Shown one piece after another: positions 16,115-25,941 of a DNA stretch of 37,337 bases (the stretch's first letter is position 1; every line of letters starts with the position of its first letter). Source of the DNA: Legionella drancourtii LLAP12 (GTDB lineage Bacteria; Pseudomonadota; Gammaproteobacteria; Legionellales; Legionellaceae). A model generated the notes under the pieces. The model did no database searches. It had not been told where the DNA came from and saw only the letters and a list, made by a program, of their open reading frames with translations. The stretch lies in the NCBI RefSeq assembly GCF_000162755.2, contig NZ_JH413813.1, positions 13,130 to 50,466 on the forward strand. The letters run 5' to 3'. The position numbers and the translations under genes are program-made.

Positions 16115-17558
16115 ATGGAATATCCAACAACAAAAAATGCATGGAAAAAACTAGAGCAACACGCAAATAAGTTCATTAAGACGTCCAATAGGTCATCACC
16201 GCACTATCATGCGGTAAGTGACAATATTACTCTTGATTACAGCGGACAACAGATTGATGATGCGATTCTTAATACGCTGCTTGAACTTGCTACCGAAAGC
16301 AATCTGCAAGAACAAATTAATGCCTTATTAGCAGGACATCCTGTTAATAGCACTGAAAATAGACCGGCTTTACATACTGCGTTACGCGCCCATGATTATG
16401 AAATAATACACGTCAACTCACGAAACGTGGTTGCCGATGTTGTTGAAGTCCGTCAGCAAATGAAGCGCCTGTCAACACAAATCAGAAATGGCGAATGGCT
16501 TGGCTATTCAGGAAAACCCATTACAGATATAGTGAATATTGGCATCGGTGGCTCAATGCTCGGCCCGTTTTTCTGTATTGATGCATTTAGCGATTATGTA
16601 ACTGATAAATTAAAATTTCATTTTATCGCGGAAATGGATCCCAAAGCCTTCTCACGAGTTAGCGCCAAACTTAATCCAGAAACGACATTGTTTATTATTT
16701 CTTCAAAATCATTTACAACCCCTGAAACCTTATACAATATGGAAAAAGCATTTGCTTGGATGAATCAAAAACAGCATTTTGACAAACACTTTATTGCAGT
16801 AACTGCTAATGTAAAAAAAGCCCAAGAATATGGATTTAATCATATACTGGCCATATGGGATTGGGTTGGTGGCCGTTATTCTGTATGTTCTTCGATTAAT
16901 TTGATCACTTGTATCGCTATAGGCTTTGAACAATTTTCAGAAATGCTGACTGGTGCAAAGATGATGGATGAGCATTTTCGCACAGCCGCGTTTCCCGAAA
17001 ATTTACCGATTCTTTTAGGATTGTTAGGTGTTTGGAATATTAATTTTTAAAAAATAATAACCATTTAGTGCTCACCTATTCCGAGGATTTAGAATACTTT
17101 GTTCCTTATCTGCAACAGCTTGATATGGAAAGCAATGGAAAATCAATTAATAAACAGGGACGACGTGTCGATTATGATACGGGACCTATTATTTGGGGTG
17201 GTCCTGGCAATCAAGCGCAACATAGTTACTATCAACTTTTATGCCAAGGTACTCTAAAAATAGCAACCGTTTAATCAGTGTGAAGGCATTCGATGGTCAA
17301 GCAATTAATAAAATCTGTCTTGGGCATCAAAGAGTGTTAACACAAGGTGTGACTAGTGAAGAAAATCCTCACAGTTATGTGGCAGGTGCAGTGCCTGTAA
17401 ATCACTTATCAATTGTCAATTGCACACCGAGAGCATTGGGTTCTTTAATCGCTTTATATGAACATAAAATTTTCGTGCAAGGGGTGGTTTGGAATATTAA
17501 TTCTTTTGATCAACCCGGTGTTGAAAGTTCTAAAAAGATATTTAGAGAATATGCCTAA
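16115..17558 (+). pseudogene. pgi: Glucose-6-phosphate isomerase Pgi, broken by two frameshifts
   Basis: Pgi interconverts glucose-6-phosphate and fructose-6-phosphate. The first frame (16115-17050) holds ITDIVNIGIGGSMLGP, SSKSFTTPETL and WDWVGGRYSVCSSINL. It stops in NINF at 17048-17050. One additional T in the T5 run at 17044-17048 would continue it as FLKNNNHLVLTYSEDLEYF, and the next frame (17068-17274) carries QLDMESNGKSINKQGRRVDY and GPIIWGGPGNQAQHSYY. A second missing T near 17270 breaks ATV/LISVKAFDGQ. The third frame (17241-17558) supplies the C-terminal ALYEHKIFVQGVVWNINSFD. All catalytic regions are conserved, so any decay is very recent; sequence error is equally possible. galU and pgi are adjacent on the same strand. 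Confidence 0.92.
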
Positions 17559-17584
17559 GTGATCTTAAGCTCAATCATCAAGGA

Positions 17585-17610
17585 AAAGGTTCTTGCAAAT
17601 AGGAACCTTT
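17585..17610 (+). terminator. Hairpin downstream of pgi
   Basis: AAAGGTTC and GAACCTTT form a perfect 8-bp stem with a 10-nt loop, 26 nt after the pgi stop codon. There is no long T-run after it, so efficiency is uncertain. Confidence 0.5.
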
Positions 17611-17632
17611 GCGCATCAAATAAGACCATCCC

Positions 17633-17662
17633 TTGACACAAACCCAACCCTCTTGCTATCTT
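17633..17662 (+). promoter_or_regulatory. proC: Putative sigma-70 promoter of proC
   Basis: A consensus TTGACA at 17633-17638 is followed after 18 nt by TATCTT at 17657-17662, ending 29 nt before the proC start codon. It fits proC having its own transcript, separate from yggS-yggT. Confidence 0.5.
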
Positions 17663-17691
17663 TTTTAATTAATAAAAAAATATGAATCAAT

Positions 17692-18519
17692 ATGATTAGT
17701 AAAAAATCAATAGCAATCATTGGTGCAGGACATCTAGGCAGCGCGTTAATTCGCGGCCTAATCAAAAGTGGCTATGCCGAAAAATCCATAATCGTCAGTA
17801 ATCGCAACCCTGCTAAATTAAATCGTCTGGTTAATGAACTCGATGTTGTACCCGCTGAAAGCAATAGCAAAGCAGTTGAGGATGCTGACATCCTTATTCT
17901 GGCGATAAAACCCCAATTCATGCACGATGTTTGTATGGAAATAGCAGCCAGCGTTCAAAAAAAACGCCCATTAATCGTTTCTTTAGTTGGTGTTACCGAA
18001 ATCAAGCAAATTGCTCTATGGCTTGGCGCTCACGATCTACCTATTATACGTGTCATGACTAATACACCAATGGAATTTGGCAAAGGCACCTCTGCCCTTT
18101 TTGCTAATAGCCTAGTCAATACAGAGCAGAAGTTATTGATTGAAAGCATTTTCAATGCAGTAGGCTCACTATTTTGGCTTGATGAGGAACAGCTCTTAGA
18201 TCCACTCACCGCGGCGATTGGCAGTGCCCCCGCTTATGTACTTTTATTCATGGAAGCACTACAAAAAGCAGCCATGAGTCAGCATATTCCTGAAAAACTT
18301 GCAGAAAAAATTGCTTTTGATGTTGTGGCTGGCACTGCCGTCCTGGCAGAACAATCCGGCCGTTCTTTTGCAGACTTACGTGCGGGTGTTACTACACCCA
18401 ATGGAATTACAGAGCATTCTTTAAAAGAATTGGTTATTAATGATTTTTTTGATGATTTCAAAAAAATTTACCAAGCAGCTAATGAACGCATAACACAAAT
18501 TAAAGAGCCGCAAATTTAA
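17692..18519 (+). CDS. proC: Pyrroline-5-carboxylate reductase ProC
   Basis: This is the last step of proline synthesis: NAD(P)H reduction of pyrroline-5-carboxylate. The Rossmann motif SIAIIGAGHLGSALIRGL is at the N-terminus (about 6-23). ILAIKPQ, IIRVMTNTPMEFGKGTSAL and DPLTAAIGSAPAYVLLFMEA are conserved family blocks, and the C-terminal dimerisation part ends with DLRAGVTTPNGITEHSLKEL. The 275 residues are normal. In many gammaproteobacteria proC lies between yggS and yggT; here it stands alone with its own promoter, about 15 kb from that pair. No strong ribosome-binding site is visible. Confidence 0.94.
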   Translation: MISKKSIAIIGAGHLGSALIRGLIKSGYAEKSIIVSNRNPAKLNRLVNELDVVPAESNSKAVEDADILILAIKPQFMHDVCMEIAASVQKKRPLIVSLVGVTEIKQIALWLGAHDLPIIRVMTNTPMEFGKGTSALFANSLVNTEQKLLIESIFNAVGSLFWLDEEQLLDPLTAAIGSAPAYVLLFMEALQKAAMSQHIPEKLAEKIAFDVVAGTAVLAEQSGRSFADLRAGVTTPNGITEHSLKELVINDFFDDFKKIYQAANERITQIKEPQI

Positions 18520-18574
18520 TCTTAAATTAGCGTGAGTTTTGGATAAAAAATAGAAGAATATCTTAGCTCACAAT

Positions 18575-18670
18575 GATCCGTTCGGGCTAAGGAGGCATTT
18601 ATTGCCGTCTCGAAGCCGTGCGAATCTTGACAACAAGGCTTCGAGACGGCGCCGGGCACCGCCCCTCAGA
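18575..18670. repeat. Palindromic intergenic element family A, copy 2
   Basis: This is a compact copy between proC and the converging Sel1 gene: GATCCGTTCGGGCTAAGGAG, then GCCGTCTCGAAGCC, a short loop, and GGCTTCGAGACGGC. The inner 14-bp stem is perfect, which would give a strong RNA hairpin. Its right-hand outer arm is diverged (CCGGGCACCGCCCC). It ends only a few bases from the Sel1 stop codon. Confidence 0.75.
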
Positions 18671-18672
18671 CC

Positions 18673-20182
18673 TCATGGAGTTAATGAGCCACCTTTATCA
18701 GAGTCAAGTGAATTAAGAGCAGTTAATGCATCCTCCGCGGCGCTTTTGGATTCAGAAACTTTAAGTTGAAAGAAATTAGTACGATAGCCAAAAGTAGTTA
18801 CAGTACTCACTACATTGCCTAACTTCTTCAAAAGATTAAGTAGATAATCGCCCCAGCCTAAATCTTTTTCTAATATAGGAAGTGCCTCATTTATTGCAGC
18901 ATCACATTTTTGTTTGAATGCAGTCTTGGCAACTTTTAAATCTACAGCTGGATTAGCTATATTGCTAATAAACTCATCGCGCGTGTTGTTTAAGGCCATT
19001 AGCAGCTCAGATGCTTTGGCATGAGCAGCAGGCCATTGATGTTGCTCAATCCCGCCTATTTTATTCTCCAGACCAAGCAAAAGATTATTAATTTTATATT
19101 TTAACCCAACTCCAGCTCCTATTCTGTTTAATTCTGCCTTAGCACCTGCATGCCCTTGGGCTGCTGCACGTTGAAATTGCTCTACTGCCGCTGCCTTATC
19201 TTGAGCCACCCCACGACCAGAAGCAAACCTTAATCCTAGGCCATATTGAGCCATCGCATGTTCCTCGAGCTGCTGCAAGGCGGTACTGCGCAACTGCCGC
19301 TTCATCATTTTGTTCAATCCCACGGCCATTGGCAAGCATAAACCCTAGGTTATATTGAGCAGGCGCATACTCCTGAGCTGCTGCAAGGCGGTACTGCTCA
19401 ACTGCCGCTTCATCATTTTGCTTAACCCCACGGCCATTGGCAAGCATAAACCCTAGGTTATATTGAGCAGGCGCATATTCCTGGGCTGCGGCAAGGCGGT
19501 ACTGCTCAACTGCCGCTTCATCATTTTGCTTAACCCCACGACCAGAAGCAAGCCTTAAACCTAGGTTATATTGAGCAGGCGCATACCCCTGGGCTGCGGC
19601 AAGGCGGTACTGCGCAACTGCCGCTTCATCATTTTGCTTAACCCCACGACCAGAAGCAAGCCTTAAACCTAGGTTATATTGAGCAGTCGCATCCCCCTGC
19701 GCTGCGGCAAGGCGGTACTGCGCAACTGCCGCTTCATCATTTTGTTCAATCCCTCGGCCATTGCCAAGCATAAACCCTAGGTTATGTTGAGCAGGCGTAT
19801 ACCCCTGGGCCGCGGCAAGGCGGTACTGCACAACAGCTGCTTCATCATCTTGCTCAATCCCACGGCCATTGGCAAGCATAAACCCTAGGTTATATTGAGC
19901 AGGCGCATGCCCCTGGGCTGCGGCAAGGCGGTACTGCGCAACTGCCGCTTTATCATCTTGCTCAATCCCACGGCCATTGCCAAGCATAAACCCAAGGCTA
20001 CATTGAGCAGGCGCATACCCCTGGGCTGCGGCAAGGCGGTACTGCGCAACTGCCGCTACTTCATCTTTAGCTATCCCATTACCAGTGGAGTATCGCGTCC
20101 CTAAAGCACATTGCGCCTTAGCATCTCCAGCATTGGCTTTTTGAATCAAATCTGTAATTTCAAGGGCATTTAAATCGGACAT
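18673..20182 (-). pseudogene. Sel1-repeat protein with helical C-terminal domain, one frameshift
   Basis: Read through one extra base (in the TT at 19261-19262), this is a 502-residue protein. An 18-residue leader precedes nine 36-residue Sel1-like repeats of the form GYAPAQYNLGFMLANGRG followed by KQNDEAAVEQYRLAAAQ. A partial tenth leads to a helical C-terminal domain ending in TTFGYRTNFFQLKVSESKSA, a tail style I associate with Legionella effector-type proteins. Without repair the repeat frame stops at 19196 and a separate frame carries the C-terminal 220 residues. Sel1 proteins (LpnE, EnhC and others) scaffold host interactions in Legionella; that role is inferred. No signal peptide is visible. 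It is the only gene between two family A repeats. Confidence 0.82.
19156..20128 (-). repeat. Tandem 108-bp repeats within the Sel1 gene
   Basis: Nine consecutive 108-bp units encode the Sel1 repeats. Adjacent units from about 19263 to 19910 are nearly identical at the DNA level, for example the recurring GGCAAGGCGGTACTG and CTAGGTTATATTGAGCAGG blocks. Outer units are more diverged. This pattern implies recent unit duplication or homogenisation, and the copy number probably varies among strains or is prone to assembly collapse. Confidence 0.9.
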
Positions 20183-20377
20183 AAGACACTCTTAACCTAA
20201 AGTATAAATTTAAGTAAAGTATACATGAATGACACATATTTAGTCAATATGGGTTTTTATTGACAATGAGGCGGTGCGCGCATCATTTAGAAAGACAAAG
20301 CCGATGAATTAGCTATAAAACTGAGTAAGATACATTTTAAGTGCCACAATCAGCCCCCTCATCGTCACACGCAAGAA

Positions 20378-20557
20378 GCATAGGCGTCAAGTAAAGAAAA
20401 AAAGCCCATAATCCGTTCGGGCGTAGAAGGCATTTATTGCCGTCTCGAAGCCCCGTGCCAAGATGAGCAAGGCTTCGAGACAGCGCTAAAGCGCTTCCTC
20501 AGCCCGAGCGGATCGAGGATAGGCAAGGTTAATCTCCTTAACATAACGCCTATGCCC
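20378..20557. repeat. Palindromic intergenic element family A, copy 3
   Basis: This is an inverted copy of copy 1. The minus strand reads GGGCATAGGCGTTATGTTAA, then CTCGATCCGCTCGGGCTGAG, GAAGCGCTTTAGCGCT, TCTCGAAGCC, and the complementary GGCTTCGAGACGGC and GCCCGAACGG. The left flank repeats GCATAGGCGTCAAGTAAAG, so the palindrome extends beyond the core hairpin. It fills most of the gap of about 430 nt between damX and the Sel1 gene; the rest of that gap (20183-20377) is AT-rich and probably holds the Sel1 promoter. Confidence 0.8.
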
Positions 20558-20610
20558 CAAAGGAAGAAGAGATTTTCTACGTAGCTTAAAATAAGCTACC
20601 CTTTTGCCTA

Positions 20611-21966
20611 TTAACCTAAAGAGGAAATAGGTCTAACCCAAGGATTTAATTTCATCAATGAGGGAGGTAAGCGCTCAATAGACTGTTGCGCATCCGTCAT
20701 GTTGTTGTATTCGCCCATAGTTAGCACATACCAAACTACTTTATTCTCAGTGTAATGATGTAACTTAGCGGAAGTATAAAGCAATTTATTATTTTTTATG
20801 TAACGCTGCATGTCCACCTTATCTGGGCTAGCCACTAATTGGATGGTATATAACTTTTCTGCTTTAGATGCAGTGCCTTTGCCACTTATTGATTGTGCTT
20901 TTGCCAGTAGATGGGAACTAATATTGGCTTTCGCATGTATTACTGCTTTATCGGCTATGGCGATAGCCTCGCGCGATAAACCTTTATTGATAATATCCAA
21001 ATTTTGCTTTTCAGCTAAGTTATGTTCCACTAATTGTCGTGTTACCGAATCCTGCCATGACGCAATTGTGCTCGACAGCGCTTCAGGTTGTACCTCAATA
21101 ATCTCAGCTTGAGGTGATGCTAAAGCGGTTGTCACATTGGTTGCCGGCTCTTGATAATAAGCATTGGATAAAAACAAACAGGCTGCACCAGCAAGCACTG
21201 CTCCCCCCACTGGAACAGCTGATTTTCTGAATAGTTCCCGTATATTGCCTTGAACTTTATTCGCGCAGTTAAATACAAATGACTCTAAGCTACTATTAAT
21301 TTTAGCTACATTGCCCTTAGTTAGTTGATAAAACTGCTTTAATTGAGCATCACTTAGTGGTTTGGTAATTAAATGAGTAGCCATAGCACGCTGCAATACA
21401 TAAGTTCGTGCTTCACTTTCAGTCAATGAACTTAATTCTATAGTATGTACCAAATCATTAAAAAATGAAGCGGATAAACTATTCAATGCAGCAACCAGAG
21501 AATAATCTGAAATCAAACACAGATGAAAAAAATTAAAATTTTCTTGGTTTTTTATCGCAAGCATCACTTCTTTAATAAAGACTTCCGGCAAATGCTGGGC
21601 ATCATCAATTATGAGCAAGACATGTGCCCTGCGTTCATTAATTTGCGCTACCAAAGAAGAAATATCGGTATGTTGATCGTATTTCAAATGAAATTGCGTT
21701 GCAATATCCTCAATAATCTCTTCCCGGTTGCACGGCGCTTTAACAGTGATGGCCAACAGTTTTATTTGCGGATCCAAATTGTTTTGCAACAAAGTAGCAA
21801 AGCAAGTTTTACCACCCTCCTTTTCAGATAAAACAGTGATAAGTACGTTATTAAAAAGAATCAAATGATTAATGAATTCAATCTTTGACACCCAAGATTC
21901 TGGTTTTAATAATACCCTTGGCTGTATTACAGCTGCCAAATCAGACTGAAACAATCCCTCATTCAT
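20611..21966 (-). CDS. damX: DamX-like division protein (AAA-type domain plus SPOR)
   Basis: This is an inner-membrane protein with a cytoplasmic ATPase-like domain and a periplasmic septal-peptidoglycan binding domain. A P-loop-like stretch is at about 44-58 (ITVLSEKEGGKTCFATLL), without the first Gly of a classic Walker A. A Walker B-like VLLIIDDAQHLP follows. One transmembrane segment is near 250-270 (VGGAVLAGAACLFLSNAYY). The C-terminal SPOR domain (about 367-446) begins LYTIQLVASPDK and ends LMKLNPWVRPI. The position right after aroB matches E. coli aroK-aroB-damX. The degenerate P-loop suggests weak or absent ATP hydrolysis. It starts 2 nt after the aroB stop codon. Confidence 0.88.
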   Translation of the reverse strand: MNEGLFQSDLAAVIQPRVLLKPESWVSKIEFINHLILFNNVLITVLSEKEGGKTCFATLLQNNLDPQIKLLAITVKAPCNREEIIEDIATQFHLKYDQHTDISSLVAQINERRAHVLLIIDDAQHLPEVFIKEVMLAIKNQENFNFFHLCLISDYSLVAALNSLSASFFNDLVHTIELSSLTESEARTYVLQRAMATHLITKPLSDAQLKQFYQLTKGNVAKINSSLESFVFNCANKVQGNIRELFRKSAVPVGGAVLAGAACLFLSNAYYQEPATNVTTALASPQAEIIEVQPEALSSTIASWQDSVTRQLVEHNLAEKQNLDIINKGLSREAIAIADKAVIHAKANISSHLLAKAQSISGKGTASKAEKLYTIQLVASPDKVDMQRYIKNNKLLYTSAKLHHYTENKVVWYVLTMGEYNNMTDAQQSIERLPPSLMKLNPWVRPISSLG

Positions 21967-21968
21967 TT

Positions 21969-23072
21969 TTATTCTCCTTCAACTGCAGCGATAAGCGTAT
22001 TATATAAAATATCTTCTGTTATTTGATCATCTAGGTAACACATACCAAGCTCTTTGATCAGTACAAAACGTAAACAATTATTTTTAATTTTTTTATCCAG
22101 GCTCATCAATTCTCTTAATTGCCTCAAATCAATTGCCCTTGGAATTTTATGTGGTAAACCGGCATTTTGCAGCATTTGTTCTACTTGCGCCACAACTTGT
22201 GCATCAATCAAGCCTATTTTTTTGGATAGTAGTGCGGCACAGTATAAGCCTATTGCCACTGCTTCACCGTGCAACCATTGCTGGTAATGCGTATACACCT
22301 CTAATGCATGGGCAAAGGTATGGCCAAGATTTAATAAAGCACGCTGTCCTTTTTCTTTTTCGTCTACCTCAACAAACTGCGCTTTAATACGACAACATTG
22401 AGCAATAAGTTGTGGTAGTTGCGGATGATGGGCGATTAAGCCTTGTTGTAACGCCTCATTGAGCTGGGTTAAAAATGTGCCGCCAGCAAGTAAACCGTAT
22501 TTGATTACTTCCGCTAAACCCGCACGAAACTCGCGTTCAGGCAAGGTATCTAGCGTCGCTAAATCAATAAGCACCGCTTGGGGTTGATAAAAACTGCCGA
22601 TCATGTTTTTACCTTGCGGATGATTAATTGCTGTTTTGCCGCCAACCGAGGAATCTACCTGAGCTAACAAAGTAGTTGGTATTTGAATAAAATCAACACC
22701 TCGTTGATAAGTTGACGCAGCAAAACCAGCCATGTCACCAATTACACCACCACCCAAGGCAATAACGGTAGTATCTCTATGATGTCTTTTTTGCATCAAC
22801 ATGTCGTAAATAGCAAACAAGCTATGTTGATTTTTATACTGCTCGCCGTCTTCTAAAATAACTACATCACATTGAATATCAGTAAAAGCTGCCTGGATAT
22901 ATCTTAGATAGAGCGGCGCTATAGTCTGATTCGTAACAATAAGAACCTGCGGGGACTTCACGATGGTTCGTAACAACTCGGGGTAGTTCAAACCATCACG
23001 ACAAATACGAATAGAATAATGATGCCCAGTTAAAGAAACATCAACCTGTTCATAGGTCTTAAAGTTCGCCAT
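21969..23072 (-). CDS. aroB: 3-dehydroquinate synthase AroB
   Basis: This is the second step of the shikimate pathway, an NAD- and metal-dependent cyclisation of DAHP. Family motifs are [21 protein letters not shown] (about 105-125), [19 protein letters not shown] (about 135-153), and the metal ligands around [21 protein letters not shown] and LHGEAVAIG. The 367 residues are normal. The gene overlaps the end of aroK by 14 nt and runs directly into damX, so the three are probably one transcript. Confidence 0.97.
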   Translation of the reverse strand: MANFKTYEQVDVSLTGHHYSIRICRDGLNYPELLRTIVKSPQVLIVTNQTIAPLYLRYIQAAFTDIQCDVVILEDGEQYKNQHSLFAIYDMLMQKRHHRDTTVIALGGGVIGDMAGFAASTYQRGVDFIQIPTTLLAQVDSSVGGKTAINHPQGKNMIGSFYQPQAVLIDLATLDTLPEREFRAGLAEVIKYGLLAGGTFLTQLNEALQQGLIAHHPQLPQLIAQCCRIKAQFVEVDEKEKGQRALLNLGHTFAHALEVYTHYQQWLHGEAVAIGLYCAALLSKKIGLIDAQVVAQVEQMLQNAGLPHKIPRAIDLRQLRELMSLDKKIKNNCLRFVLIKELGMCYLDDQITEDILYNTLIAAVEGE

Positions 23073-23586
23073 AAATATATTTTATTATATTATTTGCAAC
23101 CGCTTTGACTGTTAATTTATCTGTTTCAAAACTTACGTCAGCTAGCTCATCGTAAAATGGCTCGCGCTCATCTCGTAGCGATTCTAATCGTCCCTCAAGA
23201 TCATTGGTTTGCAGCAATGGGCGTTTGGTATCGCGCTTGGTTCTTTCGAATTGTTGTTGCAATGAGGTTTTAAGATAAATGACCGTCCCTCTCCCTGCAA
23301 GTGCATTTCTGTTCTCAGGAGTGATAACCACGCCGCCGCCTGTAGCTAAGACAATATTGGTTTTTTGAGTCAATTCATCAATAACTTTTTGCTCACGACG
23401 TCGAAATCCTTCTTCTCCTTCTATATCAAAAATCCATGATATATCCGCACCAGCGCGCTCTTCAATGACTTCATCAGAATCAAAGAATTCCAATTTGAGC
23501 TCCTTTGCCAAAGCACGACCAATTGTGCTTTTTCCAGCACCCATAGGTCCAATCAGAAAAATATTTCGTACTTTAACTATGCTCAT
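23059..23586 (-). CDS. aroK: Shikimate kinase AroK
   Basis: This enzyme phosphorylates shikimate with ATP. Walker [10 protein letters not shown] is at 13-21. The shikimate-binding [23 protein letters not shown] and ATGGGVV follow, and the lid region has RDTKRPLLQ. The 175 residues match the family. aroB overlaps its 3' end. A gap of about 200 nt with several TATAAT-like hexamers separates it from pilQ, so aroK may have its own promoter as well as readthrough from the pilus operon. Confidence 0.97.
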   Translation of the reverse strand: MSIVKVRNIFLIGPMGAGKSTIGRALAKELKLEFFDSDEVIEERAGADISWIFDIEGEEGFRRREQKVIDELTQKTNIVLATGGGVVITPENRNALAGRGTVIYLKTSLQQQFERTKRDTKRPLLQTNDLEGRLESLRDEREPFYDELADVSFETDKLTVKAVANNIIKYIYGEL

Positions 23587-23787
23587 TTTTAATTACATAC
23601 CTCTTTAGCTGTGGTGTCATAAATTAAACAAGTTATTATAACAGCAAATTATACTTAGCGCAGTTATTAACTGTGCTAATTGTAATGGTTCCATACTAAT
23701 AGGTTTGTTAATCATTCATTATAATAATTCACAACCCTAAAAATCCCGCCGATATTCTACACAAATACCTACTAAAAACCCATAAAA

Positions 23788-25927
23788 TTATTTTTGGTCA
23801 AAAATCAACGGTTTTCCAAACTTATCCAACATCCTTGCTTTATTATGTTCTTGCCCTTCAATTGTGGTAATTGATAAGGAATTTGTGATTATTTTAGGTG
23901 TAATAAAAATAAGCAACTCGTCATTTGTTAATGACGATTTGCGTATTTCTAAACAAATTTCCAACCACAGGTAACTGCCCCAGAAAAGGTATTCTGGTAA
24001 TTGTTCTACTCTTATCTTGTTGATAGATCCCACCAAGAACAATTGTCTGCCCATTACTTACAAGAACATTCGTCTGAATTTCCTTGGTAAGTATAGCAGG
24101 AACTCCATTAAATAATTGTGTTGAAGCAGTATCTTGATTAATTTTTAAATCCATCAAGATCTTACTGTCTGGAGTGATTTGTGGAGTCACCCTTAAACTC
24201 AATACCGCCTTTTTAAATGCTACAGCAGTTGCGCCACTTGATGTAGACTCCTGGTAAGGAATTTCCTGACCTGAATCAATTACCGCAGGTTGCTGATTTG
24301 TCGTAATCAGCCTAGGGCTGGATATTAACTCAGCTCGCCCCTCACTTTCTAGTGCAGATAATTCCAAATCAAGTAATATATTATCACCCAATTTGGCTAA
24401 AGCAATACCTACAGAGGCAGGAGTCATCCCTGTTGCCGGTGCGGCAACTAAATCTAAGTTCAATCTTTGAGTATAAGGATTCACATTTGCCGGAGCCGTA
24501 CCTTGCTCCATTTGATTTGCGCCTTGCAATGTACCACTTAAGTGATTTGGCTTGGAAACCCCCCAACGAATACCCAAATCGCGCGCGAAATCTTTGGACA
24601 CTTCAACAATCCGTGCCTCAATCAATACTTGCTTAACGGGTACATCCAATTGTTTAATTAATGCCCTTACCTCCTCAATTTTCGTACCACTGTCTTGAAT
24701 CCAAATGGTATTGGTTCGGGTATCAACACTTATTTTACCCTTTTCCGATAATAAGGAATTTTGTCGGTCTTTAACCAAAATCGCAATATCTGAAGCCTTG
24801 GCGTAATTAATTTGCAATAATTCAGAGCGAATAGGCTCAAGTCGTTGAATAATTTGTTGACTCTTAAGTTGTTGTTCCTCCATTTTATCTAAGGATGCTT
24901 TCGTATCAATGAGCATTACATTAGCCGTTTGTCGCTTATCTAATCCCTGTGTAGTTAAGATAATATCTAAAGCCTGATCCCAGGGAATATCATTTAACCT
25001 AAGCGTAATATTTCCCTGAACCTTATCGCTCACCACAATGTTGATGTGCGTGAAATCAGCAAGTAACTGCAATACGGCTCTGATACTAATATTTTGGAAG
25101 TTTAAAGAAATATGCTTCCCGGTAAAAACTTTCTTTTTTAATTTGGCTTGTTGTACCTCGTCAGGCGTTAATGGAAACACATCAACCATAAATTGTTTAT
25201 TCACCTGATAAACAAAATGCCCAAAATCACCTTTATTCAACAAGGTCATCCATACATTTTTCCCTTTTTGCCGCAGCATTACCATTTGTACTGGACTATG
25301 AAAATCCACGACATCAAAACGTTTTATTAGCTCTGGCGTGACTTTGGTGTTTAAAAATTTAACAACAACTTCTTTTCCATTTTGAACAACATCAATCGGT
25401 ACGCTCGTATTAGACACATCAACAATCGCTCGACCACCCTGCTTATCAATACCACGAAAGTCAAAACGATTGATTTCATAAGCAGCATGAATAGGACGAT
25501 GAGTCACAAAAATTTCTTTGGTGGGTTCAAATAATTCACTATTTTTGCCATTCAATATAAGGGTATAGACAGAGCCAGTCATTGTTCCTGAATAAGTTAC
25601 TGAGCGCTCCAAATCCAATATGGCCCGAACACGAGTTCCCATAACCACAATTTTATAAGTTTTTAACGCGCTTAATTTTATTTGCTTCGCGTTTTGTCCT
25701 GGAGGTAATTTCAAACTTGAATCAATAAAATCAAGCACAATACGTGCAGGTTTTTGTGTAATAAAACTAGCGGGTTGTTGTTTTATGGGCTCAACAAATT
25801 GAAAATCCATCCGCACTTTGTCTTCAGGCAAAGGGATAATTTTTACAGAGATAAGCGCGTTACTTTGTGCAAACACCATACCACACCAAACACTCATTAA
25901 AACTAAAAAAACAACAATTTTTCGCAC
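23788..25927 (-). pseudogene. pilQ: Type IV pilus secretin PilQ, frameshifted near the C-terminus
   Basis: This is the outer-membrane secretin that the pilus passes through. The signal peptide ends in CGMVFA. Two AMIN domains are at about 25-270, and an STN/N0-like domain follows (HISLNFQNISIRAVLQLLAD). N1 repeats follow, then the secretin core with VPVKQVLIEARIVEV and the RITRIPFLGQLPVVGNLFRNT-like end. The frame stops at 23921 after TQIVINK. Removing one A from the AAA (plus strand TTT at 23924-23926) continues it as NDELLIFITPKIITNS to a stop at 23788, giving about 712 residues as expected. The break sits inside a perfect CGTCATT/AATGACG palindrome (23919-23936). Only the last 45 residues are affected, but these include the conserved ELLIFITP strand. 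Confidence 0.92.
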
Positions 25928-25941
25928 TGCAACTCCCTATC

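Noticed and set aside
19156-20128. Regular 108-bp repeats that could suggest a CRISPR-like array
   Set aside because: The units are contiguous, without spacers, and code in frame for 36-residue Sel1 repeats.
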